A stretch of DNA of 64,000 bases from an uncultured Lachnospiraceae bacterium (GTDB lineage: Bacteria; Bacillota; Clostridia; Lachnospirales; Lachnospiraceae): positions 1 to 64,000 of the forward strand of contig CAKRWT010000001.1 in assembly GCA_934418125.1 (NCBI GenBank), in the 5' to 3' direction. Below are positions 45,279 through 54,736 of the stretch, piece after piece. The position numbers and the translations under genes are program-made. The notes beneath the pieces were generated by a model. That model was not told where the DNA came from and did not search any database. It saw only the letters and a program-made list of their open reading frames with translations. Position 1 is the first letter of the stretch; every line of letters starts with the position of its first letter.

Positions 45279-46727
45279 TTAGAAATTGAAATATACAAAA
45301 ACTGACTCTCCACTAAGACATAAGAATGCCCATACAAATGCAGCTGCACATATTATCATATAAAACCAATTATTCTTTTTCAAATTTCTATAATTATTTC
45401 CAGGTATTATACAGATGAAAAATGTAATCAACGTAAAGCACCAGAGATTAAATCCTCTGACATTGTCGTATAAGTACCCAAGATGTAAAATTCTGTTAAT
45501 GGCAGGTGTCTCCGGCAAAGTAAACGTATTTATCAATCCGTCACTAATTTGCACACTGTCAAATGAAAATATCTTCCGTAAAACAGTCCACCACTGTGCC
45601 ACTGAATCCGACCGGAATAAAAGCCAAAGAATATTTACCACAGTAAATGTACAAACCCATCTGACAGGTTTGAATATCTTCTGCTGTATTTTATCAGCTA
45701 TCCTGTCAAAGACACTGAAACATCCGTGTAATATTCCCCATAAAATAAATGTCCAGTTCGCCCCATGCCAAATACCACTGACCAGGAATACAATCAAAGT
45801 ATTCAAATAGGTTCTTTTTTCCCCTTTTCGACTTCCTCCAAGTGGAATATAAACATATCTGGTCAGAAATCCAGTTAATGTTATATGCCATCTCTTCCAA
45901 AAATCACGAATAGAAACTGCCTTATAAGGTGAATCAAAGTTCATCGGCAGTTCAATATTGAGCATTATAGAGACTCCTGTTGCCATATCACTATACCCGC
46001 TGAAATCAAAATAAATTTCAAATGTATAAAACAGCATAATTAGCAGCCAATCTATTGATGTTGCTATTTCCATATTCTCATAGCCCCAGTTTACTGCTAA
46101 TGCAAAAGTATCTGCAATAAGCATCTTCTTAAAAAGCCCTAAACTGAATATCTTTAGTCCATTACAAATATTATCCCAGTTAACTTTCTTTCTCTCCTGG
46201 TCATTTATCTGTGTAATTAAATCAACGGGTTCCATAATAGGACCACTGAGTAATTTAGGGAAATACAAAATATAACCTAAATAATCTATCAAATTTACTT
46301 TTTCAATTTTTTTATCATAGATATTAACAAGGTACATAATCTGTTGGAAAGTAAAGAAACTGATTCCTAGTGGTAGAATAAGATTCTGAAATGTGATTTC
46401 TGTTTTCATAATCTTATTAAGATTATCTATCAGGAAATTGATATATTTAAAATAGAACAACAAAAGAATGTTACCCACAATGGCCACTGTGAGTATCACT
46501 CTTCTTTTTATCTGTATTTTCCCTAGACATAGGGCTAATACATAATTCATTATAATACTGATACCCAAAATAAGTGCTATCTTCCATCCTCCATAGACGT
46601 AGAAGACAGCACTTCCTAAAATCAATAACATTTTCCCTATCGTTACATTTATTCTATTTATAAGAAAATATGCTATTACAAAAAGTGGTAAAAAAGCTAA
46701 AATAAATATGTATGAATTAAATTGCAT
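45279..46727 (-). CDS. MBOAT family O-acyltransferase (DltB/AlgI-like)
   Basis: 482 residues with about a dozen membrane segments. Diagnostic: YFPKLLSGPI, FDFSGYSDMATG, SIRDFWKRWHITL and the catalytic-His segment SGIWHGANWTFILWG near residue 325. These enzymes pass acyl (mostly acetyl) groups through the membrane for modification of wall or capsule polymers. AGAGGA lies before ATG. The next gene, an SGNH protein, is its usual partner, 46 bases downstream. Together they form an O-acylation pair besides three acyltransferase-3 proteins in the window. Confidence 0.92.
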   Translation of the reverse strand: MQFNSYIFILAFLPLFVIAYFLINRINVTIGKMLLILGSAVFYVYGGWKIALILGISIIMNYVLALCLGKIQIKRRVILTVAIVGNILLLFYFKYINFLIDNLNKIMKTEITFQNLILPLGISFFTFQQIMYLVNIYDKKIEKVNLIDYLGYILYFPKLLSGPIMEPVDLITQINDQERKKVNWDNICNGLKIFSLGLFKKMLIADTFALAVNWGYENMEIATSIDWLLIMLFYTFEIYFDFSGYSDMATGVSIMLNIELPMNFDSPYKAVSIRDFWKRWHITLTGFLTRYVYIPLGGSRKGEKRTYLNTLIVFLVSGIWHGANWTFILWGILHGCFSVFDRIADKIQQKIFKPVRWVCTFTVVNILWLLFRSDSVAQWWTVLRKIFSFDSVQISDGLINTFTLPETPAINRILHLGYLYDNVRGFNLWCFTLITFFICIIPGNNYRNLKKNNWFYMIICAAAFVWAFLCLSGESVFVYFNF

Positions 46728-46830
46728 TTGACTGGTTCCTCTTTATTATTTGCTACTCTAATATTAAATGATTTCTTCCAAGAACTCAATGCCTAGCCAA
46801 AGTTTCTTGCCTCTTATCGAAAAATCAGTC

Positions 46831-47808
46831 CTAATAATTCACTCTGTTTTTTACACCTTCTAATATATTTCTCGTTGGGAATTCAAATGGTTTTAATGTC
46901 AAAATCAACGCCATCGCTACTGAAATTATCGTCCAGGCAATATTTCCCCAAAAACTAGCATAAAAATAATTTTGCACTCCTGTATAAAACACAAAACTCC
47001 TGATTATAATATGCCAGAAATAAATTGGCATTGTTTTCCTTCCCACATATGTTAATAAAGGAATATTTTTATGCGGTGTACTTGACATAACTGCCATTGA
47101 AATTACTACGACAAGTAGATAATATCCAATCTTTACTCCCACCCATTTAATACTCATCGTTGGAAATACATTTTGTACCCCAAACAAAAATGATCCTCTA
47201 GAGATATTGAGACTGGAATTTCTACACATAATAACTGAAATTATATATGCAATCACTCCAACTCCCCCTAACACTCGGATGTGCACTTTTGTGAACTTAG
47301 TTTCTATATCATTAAAATTTGAATTGGCTCCTAAATAGTAAAATGGAAACCAACCTATGAATTTTGCCAAAGCCATATATTGCATTAAATTTTTATCGTA
47401 ACAGGCAATAATTGCCAAAAATAGTGAAATGCCCAAAACAACTTTTCTGTTACAATCTTTTAAAACATATGTTGCTGCCGCACACATAGCAAGGGTTAAA
47501 ACAAACCATGGGATTTTAGTCGCTCTTAATATGTAAAATTCCTGTTCTGTTTTTAGTATTACATTATCAACTAAAATCAATGCTGCATTATATACAACAC
47601 CTATTAATAATAAACCAAGCAAACGTTGCTTTATATTTTCGTTATTATGAAAAAGTCCTGATACATATATAAACAAAGGCATATGAAACAGATAGATTGC
47701 ATTATACACAGCCAATGAAATATCACCGCATTGCATAAAATGAGCTATAACAACAAGTAAAATAAGAATTCCTTTCAAATTATCCCAATAACAGCTTCTA
47801 TTTTTCAA
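46831..47808 (-). CDS. acyltransferase 3 family membrane protein
   Basis: 325 residues, about ten membrane segments. It begins CYWDNLKGILILLVVIAHF, the WDxxKG...H pattern of the acyltransferase-3 group closest to OatA/WecH-like proteins. PMPIYFWHIIIR-type segments appear near the end. The start is TTG at 47808 with GAGG nine bases upstream; no ATG fits. It lies just before the MBOAT/SGNH pair and probably O-acylates a sugar or lipid-linked intermediate in the same pathway. Confidence 0.83.
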   Translation of the reverse strand: MKNRSCYWDNLKGILILLVVIAHFMQCGDISLAVYNAIYLFHMPLFIYVSGLFHNNENIKQRLLGLLLIGVVYNAALILVDNVILKTEQEFYILRATKIPWFVLTLAMCAAATYVLKDCNRKVVLGISLFLAIIACYDKNLMQYMALAKFIGWFPFYYLGANSNFNDIETKFTKVHIRVLGGVGVIAYIISVIMCRNSSLNISRGSFLFGVQNVFPTMSIKWVGVKIGYYLLVVVISMAVMSSTPHKNIPLLTYVGRKTMPIYFWHIIIRSFVFYTGVQNYFYASFWGNIAWTIISVAMALILTLKPFEFPTRNILEGVKNRVNY

Positions 47809-47867
47809 TAAGGACTACCTCATTTCTCTATAATATACTTCCATAATGGAAATTTTGTATTCAAACT

Positions 47868-49934
47868 TTACCCTTTCATTTTCTCACTAATCATAAATAG
47901 TAATATAATTTGAATTACCCCCTCCACATCTTTTCCCCATTGGGGATAGTACGTAAAGAAGTCTTCATACTGTGGAATATTTATCTCTGCTATTCTCTCA
48001 AAATCAATATTATTTTGAATCTCTTTTCCATCAAAAGAAAGCCCCTGATGATAAAGGTCATCACAAATCCAATGTTCTGGATGCACACCATATAAGCCAA
48101 AAGTTTTTATGAGTCCTTCAACATTCATGTCTATGGATAACTCAAATTTTACACTAATCTCCTCTTTATGATTTTCGGCATAACAATCCTTCAGTGTCTT
48201 ATCAAAATAAGTTATTACAACGTCAGCATATTGTTTCTGTGGATAAATATATTTTTCAGCATCTGGTAATCTTCTATTTATCTGCTCTACTACCTTTTCT
48301 TTAGAATATCCTCTTTTCACTATATCTCTCTGAATTTTCCAATAATTACGCAATACACTATCCGTATCCATAAAAATCTTCAAATCCAATTCTTCCCTAA
48401 GCAATGGCAAATATAAAGAATGTAGACCACATAATACAATATATTTTTTTGTGTTAACCTTTTTCTTTTTAGTAAAGTTTCCTGTATCATGATTATATTC
48501 AGATCTAAAAACATAATTGCCGGATTTCAATCGTTTAATATCTTCTGCTTGTCTATAAAGAAAGTTTGCTTGTGGATTTAGTGCCGTATACTGCTCCCAG
48601 TTGTTATCATTTCTAGCCCATCTGTGATCACCATCTCCTTCAATAAATAAAACATCCTTTCCAGAGCCAAAAAGATTTTCAATCTTATCAAGAAGTCTAC
48701 TCTTTCCAGCACCACTATCCCCTGCTATCCCTATGGCAAATGATTCTGCTCCTCGTCTGTATAAATTATTACTAGCAATACCACCACAATATATCTTATA
48801 TGCGATTACCCCAAGGCATGTCACCATGATTGTAAATATTATTGACCGTGCCGAAGCATTATCGACCTTTATCCACTGTAAGTTCTTTCCAAGAAAGATA
48901 ATATCCACATTATTTGTTATATGAAAAAAGCAAAAATAAATCATATAAATTACATTGAATATGGCATACATAAACATCTGTTTATACTTATCTTCTATAA
49001 TAAAACAGAAATATAGAGTATAAAACGGCACTATCCAAATGAACCAGGCCGGCATCGGCGAAAGGCAGATTAAAAATAACGTATACAAAATCCCAATCAT
49101 TGATATCAACAAATTTTTATTAAAATAGTTGAGTTCATAAGCATTCAGATAAACAATTATCAATACCGCTATTGGAATTAATAACGAAACAGTCCCATAT
49201 GTAATCCCTACTGAAGTAAGTAGTGCCTGTTCCCTATTGAATAAAACAGTATGTATAAACCCTTCTCCCCAAAAACCAATTGTAAATATTGCTACGGTTA
49301 TAAAGCTAATCAGCAAAGTCTTTATGGAGATCAAATAATCTCTCTTCTTAGCTACATAAAAAAACAAAATAGGTACAGCAGCTAAGATATGTGCTTTACA
49401 ACTTATTGCCAAACCAAGAAACATTGCATATAAAAGTAAATTATGTTCATTTTTCCAATCTAATAAAAAATAAATTGCTAAAACCAAAAGAGTCGTAGGT
49501 ATAATATCGAGCTGCCCATGTATATATGTTGCATATAAGATTACCGGAGAACAAAAATAAAATACTACCAAATATTTAAATCTAACCCTTAATCTAAGCA
49601 ACACCCTAAATCCCAGAATGTCAAACATGAGCAATGGTAATTTAAAAAGTAAATTTTTTATAAAAATACTAGTCGGATTAAATAGCTTTAATAACAATCC
49701 ACCGACTGATTCTATCAATAACATTAGTGGAAAGTATGGAAATGATGGATGAAGTGAATTTTCATAAAAATAATTGTATGGATTTTTACCGGAGAGGAAT
49801 GCATTTACAAAAGGAACAAACATTTTATTCTGGTAGTCAGATGAAAAAAATCCCATCAACATTATTTTAAATACTATAATTAATCCAACTACTACTTTCT
49901 TATTATTTTTTGTATTCTGTAATATTGTGTTCAT
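47868..49934 (-). CDS. GT-C-like membrane protein fused to a uridine-kinase/PRK-like domain
   Basis: 688 residues. Residues 1-390 form a polytopic GT-C-like part (first loop FFSSDYQNKMFVPF, then HGQLDIIPTT and SPMPAWFIWIVPFYTLYF), similar to GT87 or PIG-M-type mannosyltransferases. After a short linker, residues about 400-688 form a P-loop kinase domain with GIAGDSGAGKS, EGDGDHRWARND, a lid-like KRGYSKEKVVEQINRR and strands typical of uridine kinase/phosphoribulokinase. The frame is continuous. The kinase would face the cytoplasm. Its substrate and reason for being joined to a membrane transferase are unknown. It lies between other GT-C-like genes and the acyltransferase genes. Confidence 0.75.
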   Translation of the reverse strand: MNTILQNTKNNKKVVVGLIIVFKIMLMGFFSSDYQNKMFVPFVNAFLSGKNPYNYFYENSLHPSFPYFPLMLLIESVGGLLLKLFNPTSIFIKNLLFKLPLLMFDILGFRVLLRLRVRFKYLVVFYFCSPVILYATYIHGQLDIIPTTLLVLAIYFLLDWKNEHNLLLYAMFLGLAISCKAHILAAVPILFFYVAKKRDYLISIKTLLISFITVAIFTIGFWGEGFIHTVLFNREQALLTSVGITYGTVSLLIPIAVLIIVYLNAYELNYFNKNLLISMIGILYTLFLICLSPMPAWFIWIVPFYTLYFCFIIEDKYKQMFMYAIFNVIYMIYFCFFHITNNVDIIFLGKNLQWIKVDNASARSIIFTIMVTCLGVIAYKIYCGGIASNNLYRRGAESFAIGIAGDSGAGKSRLLDKIENLFGSGKDVLFIEGDGDHRWARNDNNWEQYTALNPQANFLYRQAEDIKRLKSGNYVFRSEYNHDTGNFTKKKKVNTKKYIVLCGLHSLYLPLLREELDLKIFMDTDSVLRNYWKIQRDIVKRGYSKEKVVEQINRRLPDAEKYIYPQKQYADVVITYFDKTLKDCYAENHKEEISVKFELSIDMNVEGLIKTFGLYGVHPEHWICDDLYHQGLSFDGKEIQNNIDFERIAEINIPQYEDFFTYYPQWGKDVEGVIQIILLFMISEKMKG

Positions 49935-49946
49935 ACTTCACAATCC

Positions 49947-51860
49947 CTAATCTCTCAACTTATACACTCTATAGGAATCATCCTTTGCCTGCATGTATAT
50001 GATGAAATTTTTCGTTTCATCTAATTTTTGATAATTATCAGTATCAACTAATATGTAATTTATATTAAATGTTTTCATCGTTGTTAGCAATTCCTCTGCC
50101 GTTCTTTTATCAAAATCAACTGTCTGCAAATATCTTTCATACCAATCATCTACTGTCCTTTTAGATGAGGGAATAACTTTCTCAACAACCAAACAGTTTC
50201 TTTCACTTACAACCTGGAACCAGCCAGTCTCCACCTCCGCATTAGGATCCGCCAAAAATTCATCTGAGACTTCTGTATCATTTCTAAATTGAATAGCAAG
50301 GTCATACAGTTCATCCCCCATGGAATACCTTAATGCCTTTTCACCAGTTATTATCGAAAATGATGTAGTCCCACTATGATGAATTATTACTCTGTTTAAT
50401 AACGAAAGAAGAAGCATACATACACAGGCCGCACAAATTAAGAATTTGTAACCGGTCATTTTTCTACTGGATACAATTCCTATTACCAATACCGCAAAAA
50501 AAACAAGAACAACTACAGCTCCATTTATTTGTCCTAATTTCGCCTGTTTTGCACAAATAACTCCGGCAAAAAAGATGACATCAAAATAAACTGCCACATC
50601 CTTCGGAATGATTCTTCTTCCATTTTCTATTATAAAATTCTCCACAGACACGGCTACTGCTGTAATAATTAAATAGATTAAAATACCCGTCAAATCAAAA
50701 TCTGATGCGAAAAAGCCAAATCCCAAAACCGCATAGCAAGAAATATATGCTTCCTTTTTATACATATCAAAAGCGGCCTTTATCAACCAAATTATTGCAA
50801 TCAATAACACGTATTTAAATGATTTAGAAAGAAACATTGTTGAAACTATTACCAGTGGTTTTTTTTCTGTAAAAATATACATTAATAAAATGGCTAAAAT
50901 CCAAGCCACCACAAGGAATAGTGCCTGTAATAAATATTCTTTCACTTTCTCTTTTGAATTGATTGCAATAGACTGAATCCCTAATAACATAAAACAGATA
51001 TCTATCCATATTGTCTTGTAAATAGCATCCATTCCCCAAGAACTTGGCATCAAATGATGTGGATGCCTCAATATGGAATAAATGTACACAAATTCTGCAC
51101 CGGTTATTTCTAAAGAATCAGTTAACATACTCGGTCCAATAACTATTAACATGGTAACCAATGCAATCAAAACAGTCCAATTTTCCTTAATAATAATTCT
51201 TCTTTGCATAATGGAATCCACTACTGCAAATATGAATATAATAGCGCAGCAATAAATTCCTTCATGTATATGACATATAATTGAACAAGATGCTAATAAC
51301 CAAGCAATTTTATAGTTTCTGTTTTCTCCAATAACAGAAGAAATACTCAAAAATGAAAATGCTAAAGCAGTGCCTATGCTTGTCGATGCGAGTCCTACTA
51401 AACTAAACCCTGCCAAGTAATTGTCACAATATAATATTAACGTTGAAAAAATAGCCGCAACAGCTATTTGTCTCTCTTCACTGATTTTTCTGGAAATATT
51501 GGCAATTGCCCACGCTTGAATTGCAGCACCAAAATATATCCAAACAAGTGCTGCACCAGCCCAATTTCCACCATTTATTTTCATTATAATTTTAAAGACA
51601 AAATCGATAATATATCTAGGAGAAATAACCCCTTCTCCCAAATACACATTATTATGAAACAATGACTCATTAAAAGCTCTTTTTTCACCAATTGCATATA
51701 TTAAATTGTCCGAACCCAGTGCTCCTGAAATCGTTATTAATAAAATTGTCCATGCAACAATACACGAAATTATAAATTCTATGTTTCTCTTTTCTTTTAG
51801 TGTTATAATTATTTTTTTCAAAGTATTTTCCTCTAAATTAAATTGTAAGCCTACCTTCAT
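49947..51860 (-). CDS. large polytopic membrane protein, GT-C- or polymerase-like
   Basis: 637 residues with a leading soluble stretch of about 30, some 13 membrane segments and a soluble C-terminal end of about 120 residues (RTVDDWYERYLQ). The first outer loop has SGALGSDNLIYAIGEKRAF. I do not recognise a named family. It could be a GT-C transferase or a Wzy-like polymerase. The ATG overlaps the upstream TGA (ATGA at 51860-51857). A TTG at about codon 14, preceded by AGAGG, is an alternative start. Confidence 0.6.
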   Translation of the reverse strand: MKVGLQFNLEENTLKKIIITLKEKRNIEFIISCIVAWTILLITISGALGSDNLIYAIGEKRAFNESLFHNNVYLGEGVISPRYIIDFVFKIIMKINGGNWAGAALVWIYFGAAIQAWAIANISRKISEERQIAVAAIFSTLILYCDNYLAGFSLVGLASTSIGTALAFSFLSISSVIGENRNYKIAWLLASCSIICHIHEGIYCCAIIFIFAVVDSIMQRRIIIKENWTVLIALVTMLIVIGPSMLTDSLEITGAEFVYIYSILRHPHHLMPSSWGMDAIYKTIWIDICFMLLGIQSIAINSKEKVKEYLLQALFLVVAWILAILLMYIFTEKKPLVIVSTMFLSKSFKYVLLIAIIWLIKAAFDMYKKEAYISCYAVLGFGFFASDFDLTGILIYLIITAVAVSVENFIIENGRRIIPKDVAVYFDVIFFAGVICAKQAKLGQINGAVVVLVFFAVLVIGIVSSRKMTGYKFLICAACVCMLLLSLLNRVIIHHSGTTSFSIITGEKALRYSMGDELYDLAIQFRNDTEVSDEFLADPNAEVETGWFQVVSERNCLVVEKVIPSSKRTVDDWYERYLQTVDFDKRTAEELLTTMKTFNINYILVDTDNYQKLDETKNFIIYMQAKDDSYRVYKLRD

Positions 51861-53536
51861 TTAGGATTTCTAAACCCCTCTTTCAATCCTTCCCCTCTAA
51901 GTTCTATCCCCTCTAATATCCCCTCATACGGTACAGTTGGAAAAGGTTCATATCCTGTTTGGTCCCCTAAAACAGGAACTGCAAATAAACATCCTTCCAT
52001 TTCTCTTTGTTTCGTTTCGCGATTAGCATAGTCATTCTGTAACACAAATGGCATTGACTGAGGAGTATAAAACCCAGTATATACAATGAAAATCATACTA
52101 TATACTAATATACATCCCCCTACAAATATCTGTACACTTTTTTTTATTACGCATTGTATCTTTTGTTGCCCACTTATTTTTTCTTTAAATTGTATAATAA
52201 CATACGGCAATGTTAAAGATATTATAATCAACATATATGCCATACCATATCTTGGAAGCGGAGCTGTGAACAACCAAAATACCATGCCTACCATACAGAC
52301 TATATTTGCAATGTTACTTGCCTCCCAATGCTTAATATTTCTTGTCGTAATGGCAATCAATATTATTATAGCTATTATAGTACACAAAAAAAGTATTCTC
52401 CATAGTACATGAATACTTGCAAACCACTCGCAAAACCATTTTGTAATTGGTTCACCAATACGAGTAACATCCCGATTTCCTCTCCCCCATGCAATAATCT
52501 CCTGCCTGTCTCCCTGCAAAACCGTCCGTGACATTTTCCAATCAACATTAAATAAATCTATTTCCCAATAGGGATATATTAAATATCCAGAAATAATAAT
52601 ATTTCGCACAATATAAGGCACTCCGATACCGAGTCCAACAATAATATGTTTGATGATTTCGCCTATTTTTTTCTCTCTGATAAAAATAATCGCCGGATAT
52701 ATCGTCAGTAAGACCCAGCACGCAGTAGAAAGTTTTACCGTTGCTCCATACACTGTTAACAGGCATAGAAAGCCATACGGTACGCTCTCTGTTGCATCAC
52801 TTTTCACAAATTCGCTCCACTTCATTACTATATAAAATATCAGTAGCATTGCCCATGTATCTGAATTGGGCGAAGACACATGAATACAATCATACAGAAT
52901 ATATCCAAAACATGCCATTTTCAAAAAGTCCGATGCCTGTACATTTTTTGTTTTTTCTGGTAAGCAAGTTAAAACACAGTATCCCAACATAAATAGTGTC
53001 ACAAACCCATTTACCGTATGAATTGACTGCCCCAGCAACCACTTAAAACTAAATAATGCCTGCAATGTCATAAATGCACTATTGTATGCCAATCGAAAAT
53101 GTAAATTGCCTAATCCGGGCACCACTCCATATTCTTCAATCCAATGAATTGCCTGCGCGTGATAAAGATACGTATCATAATGTTGCGGGACTAAATTAGT
53201 CCAACATAGTACTGCTAAGCTGCCTAATATCAAAATCAGAATCCTCGGTTTGCCATATTCTGAGCTGGTCCATTTTCTCCATATCTTTTGCTTATTTCCC
53301 CACACACTGAGCATCACGGCTATTAAAACTAACACAATAAAGGCTAATTTTCCTACTCCACCTAACAGACTACATATCTGTGCGTACACATTCATAATAA
53401 GTATGCCAAAAACAATATAAATATCTCCAGCCTGCAAAACAGTGTATTTATCTTTATATAATATATAAAGACCAACCCGTCCATATATAAGTGCTAATAT
53501 CAGTATAATTATCCACGATATAATAATTGAAATCAT
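51857..53536 (-). CDS. LIC_10190/GT39-like membrane protein
   Basis: 559 residues, about 12 membrane segments. The outer loop NLVPQHYDTYLYHAQAIHWI followed by VPGLGNLHFRLAYNSAFM matches what I know of the LIC_10190 group of GT39-like membrane proteins. HVSSPNSDTWAM follows later. Likely an undecaprenyl-phosphate-sugar dependent transferase. GGAG lies before ATG. It is the first gene of the middle minus-strand unit, with its own candidate promoter, and overlaps the next gene by four bases. Confidence 0.72.
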   Translation of the reverse strand: MISIIISWIIILILALIYGRVGLYILYKDKYTVLQAGDIYIVFGILIMNVYAQICSLLGGVGKLAFIVLVLIAVMLSVWGNKQKIWRKWTSSEYGKPRILILILGSLAVLCWTNLVPQHYDTYLYHAQAIHWIEEYGVVPGLGNLHFRLAYNSAFMTLQALFSFKWLLGQSIHTVNGFVTLFMLGYCVLTCLPEKTKNVQASDFLKMACFGYILYDCIHVSSPNSDTWAMLLIFYIVMKWSEFVKSDATESVPYGFLCLLTVYGATVKLSTACWVLLTIYPAIIFIREKKIGEIIKHIIVGLGIGVPYIVRNIIISGYLIYPYWEIDLFNVDWKMSRTVLQGDRQEIIAWGRGNRDVTRIGEPITKWFCEWFASIHVLWRILFLCTIIAIIILIAITTRNIKHWEASNIANIVCMVGMVFWLFTAPLPRYGMAYMLIIISLTLPYVIIQFKEKISGQQKIQCVIKKSVQIFVGGCILVYSMIFIVYTGFYTPQSMPFVLQNDYANRETKQREMEGCLFAVPVLGDQTGYEPFPTVPYEGILEGIELRGEGLKEGFRNPK

Positions 53537-53555
53537 TAATTATCTCCAACTTATT

Positions 53556-53583
53556 TATATAAATCCACATTTAGTTCAATCAA
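53556..53583 (-). promoter_or_regulatory. promoter of the 53536-35471 minus-strand unit
   Basis: On the minus strand TTGATT (53583-53578), 16 bases, TATATA (53561-53556). Divergent to the acyltransferase promoter a few bases away. Confidence 0.4.
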
Positions 53584-53588
53584 GAATC

Positions 53589-53617
53589 TTGCTTTTTCTC
53601 TGTCTGCTGTTTATACT
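53589..53617 (+). promoter_or_regulatory. promoter of the plus-strand acyltransferase gene
   Basis: TTGCTT (53589-53594), 17 bases, TATACT (53612-53617). An ATG at 53617 lies in the -10 itself, which rules it out as the gene start and favours the TTG at 53659. Confidence 0.6.
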
Positions 53618-53658
53618 TGATGTATATGTCTGGTAAAATTTGTAGGAGGATTGTTACC

Positions 53659-54726
53659 TTGAGCACAATACGTTCAAACAGCATCTACATTTGGCGCATT
53701 ATTTTTACAATACTAATTATGGTAATGCACTTTGATAATATTTACAGTACCATATATTCCAACCCATACGTTACAGACGGTTGGTTTATTTCTGTTGAAT
53801 TTTTCTTTCTGGTTGCTGGCTTTCTTTTGGCAAGTCATCTGGAACACCAGCAGCATCCTGAATCAGCTATTCAATATACACTAGGACGTTTCAAACGTCT
53901 CTTTCCCGAATACCTTTTTGCCCTACTAGTTCCTTGTCTTCTTAGACTTATTACCGGAGGACAAACTATAAAAAGCACTATTTTAACTTTTATGGGAAAC
54001 TGGGAAGAATTATTCATGCTACAATGCGTAGGACTCAATCGTTTTCCCTTTTTAAGTAATGTAACCTGGTACTTGTCTGTCATGTTAATCGTAGGATACT
54101 TTTGTTTTCTGTTTCTGTCACACTACAAGAAATTCTATTTGCATGCTGCACTCCCGTTCCTAATTATCGTATCATACAGCTACCTGTTCCGCCATGCCGG
54201 ATATTTAGATACCTGGATTTATACAGATTCTCTTTGGTTAAATGAGGGAATCATCCGTGGTATTTTAGACATGAATCTCGGCATTTTGGCATATTATGTA
54301 TATCAGAATATCCGTCAAAAACAATGGACGAAAACTGGTCGCTTTATTCTTCTTTTTATAGAAGTATTATGCTATTGTTTTGTTATTTTCATGTCACTTC
54401 GACATGCAAGAGAATACGATTTTTGCTTATTGGCACTCCTTACTTTAGCTGTGCCACTATCCTTTATGAACCAATTTTTTGTTAAATTTCATACCTGCAA
54501 ATTCATCAGATACTTAAACGAACTGACATACCCTGTATATCTCAACCATAACCTTTGGAATGGATGGATTCTCCCCAAAATCTTTCCTACTACTGAATGG
54601 CATTTGAGTTGGGTCATTTTGTATGTAATTTTAGTATTCCTATATTCGGCTTTAACCCACTTTATTGTCCTTAAATGTTGGAATTTGGCAAAGAATTTTA
54701 CTAAAAAAATCTTCGTTGTATCTTAA
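53659..54726 (+). CDS. acyltransferase 3 family membrane protein
   Basis: 355 residues, about ten membrane segments. Near the start FTILIMVMHFDNIY holds the family His, then WFISVEFFFLVAGFLLA. The LNELTYPVYLNHNLW segment near the end also fits acyltransferase-3. The start is TTG at 53659, with AGGAGG nine bases upstream (53644-53649); earlier in-frame ATGs lie in the promoter. It is the second single gene inserted in plus orientation into the minus-strand locus, and its stop is 10 bases from the convergent GT2 gene. Likely O-acetylates a sugar of the polymer. Confidence 0.83.
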   Translation: MSTIRSNSIYIWRIIFTILIMVMHFDNIYSTIYSNPYVTDGWFISVEFFFLVAGFLLASHLEHQQHPESAIQYTLGRFKRLFPEYLFALLVPCLLRLITGGQTIKSTILTFMGNWEELFMLQCVGLNRFPFLSNVTWYLSVMLIVGYFCFLFLSHYKKFYLHAALPFLIIVSYSYLFRHAGYLDTWIYTDSLWLNEGIIRGILDMNLGILAYYVYQNIRQKQWTKTGRFILLFIEVLCYCFVIFMSLRHAREYDFCLLALLTLAVPLSFMNQFFVKFHTCKFIRYLNELTYPVYLNHNLWNGWILPKIFPTTEWHLSWVILYVILVFLYSALTHFIVLKCWNLAKNFTKKIFVVS

Positions 54727-54736
54727 TTGATTTATC

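Noticed and set aside
53617..53658. ATG starts for the acyltransferase at 53617 and just downstream
   Set aside because: They lie in or at the promoter and lack a ribosome site; TTG 53659 has AGGAGG.
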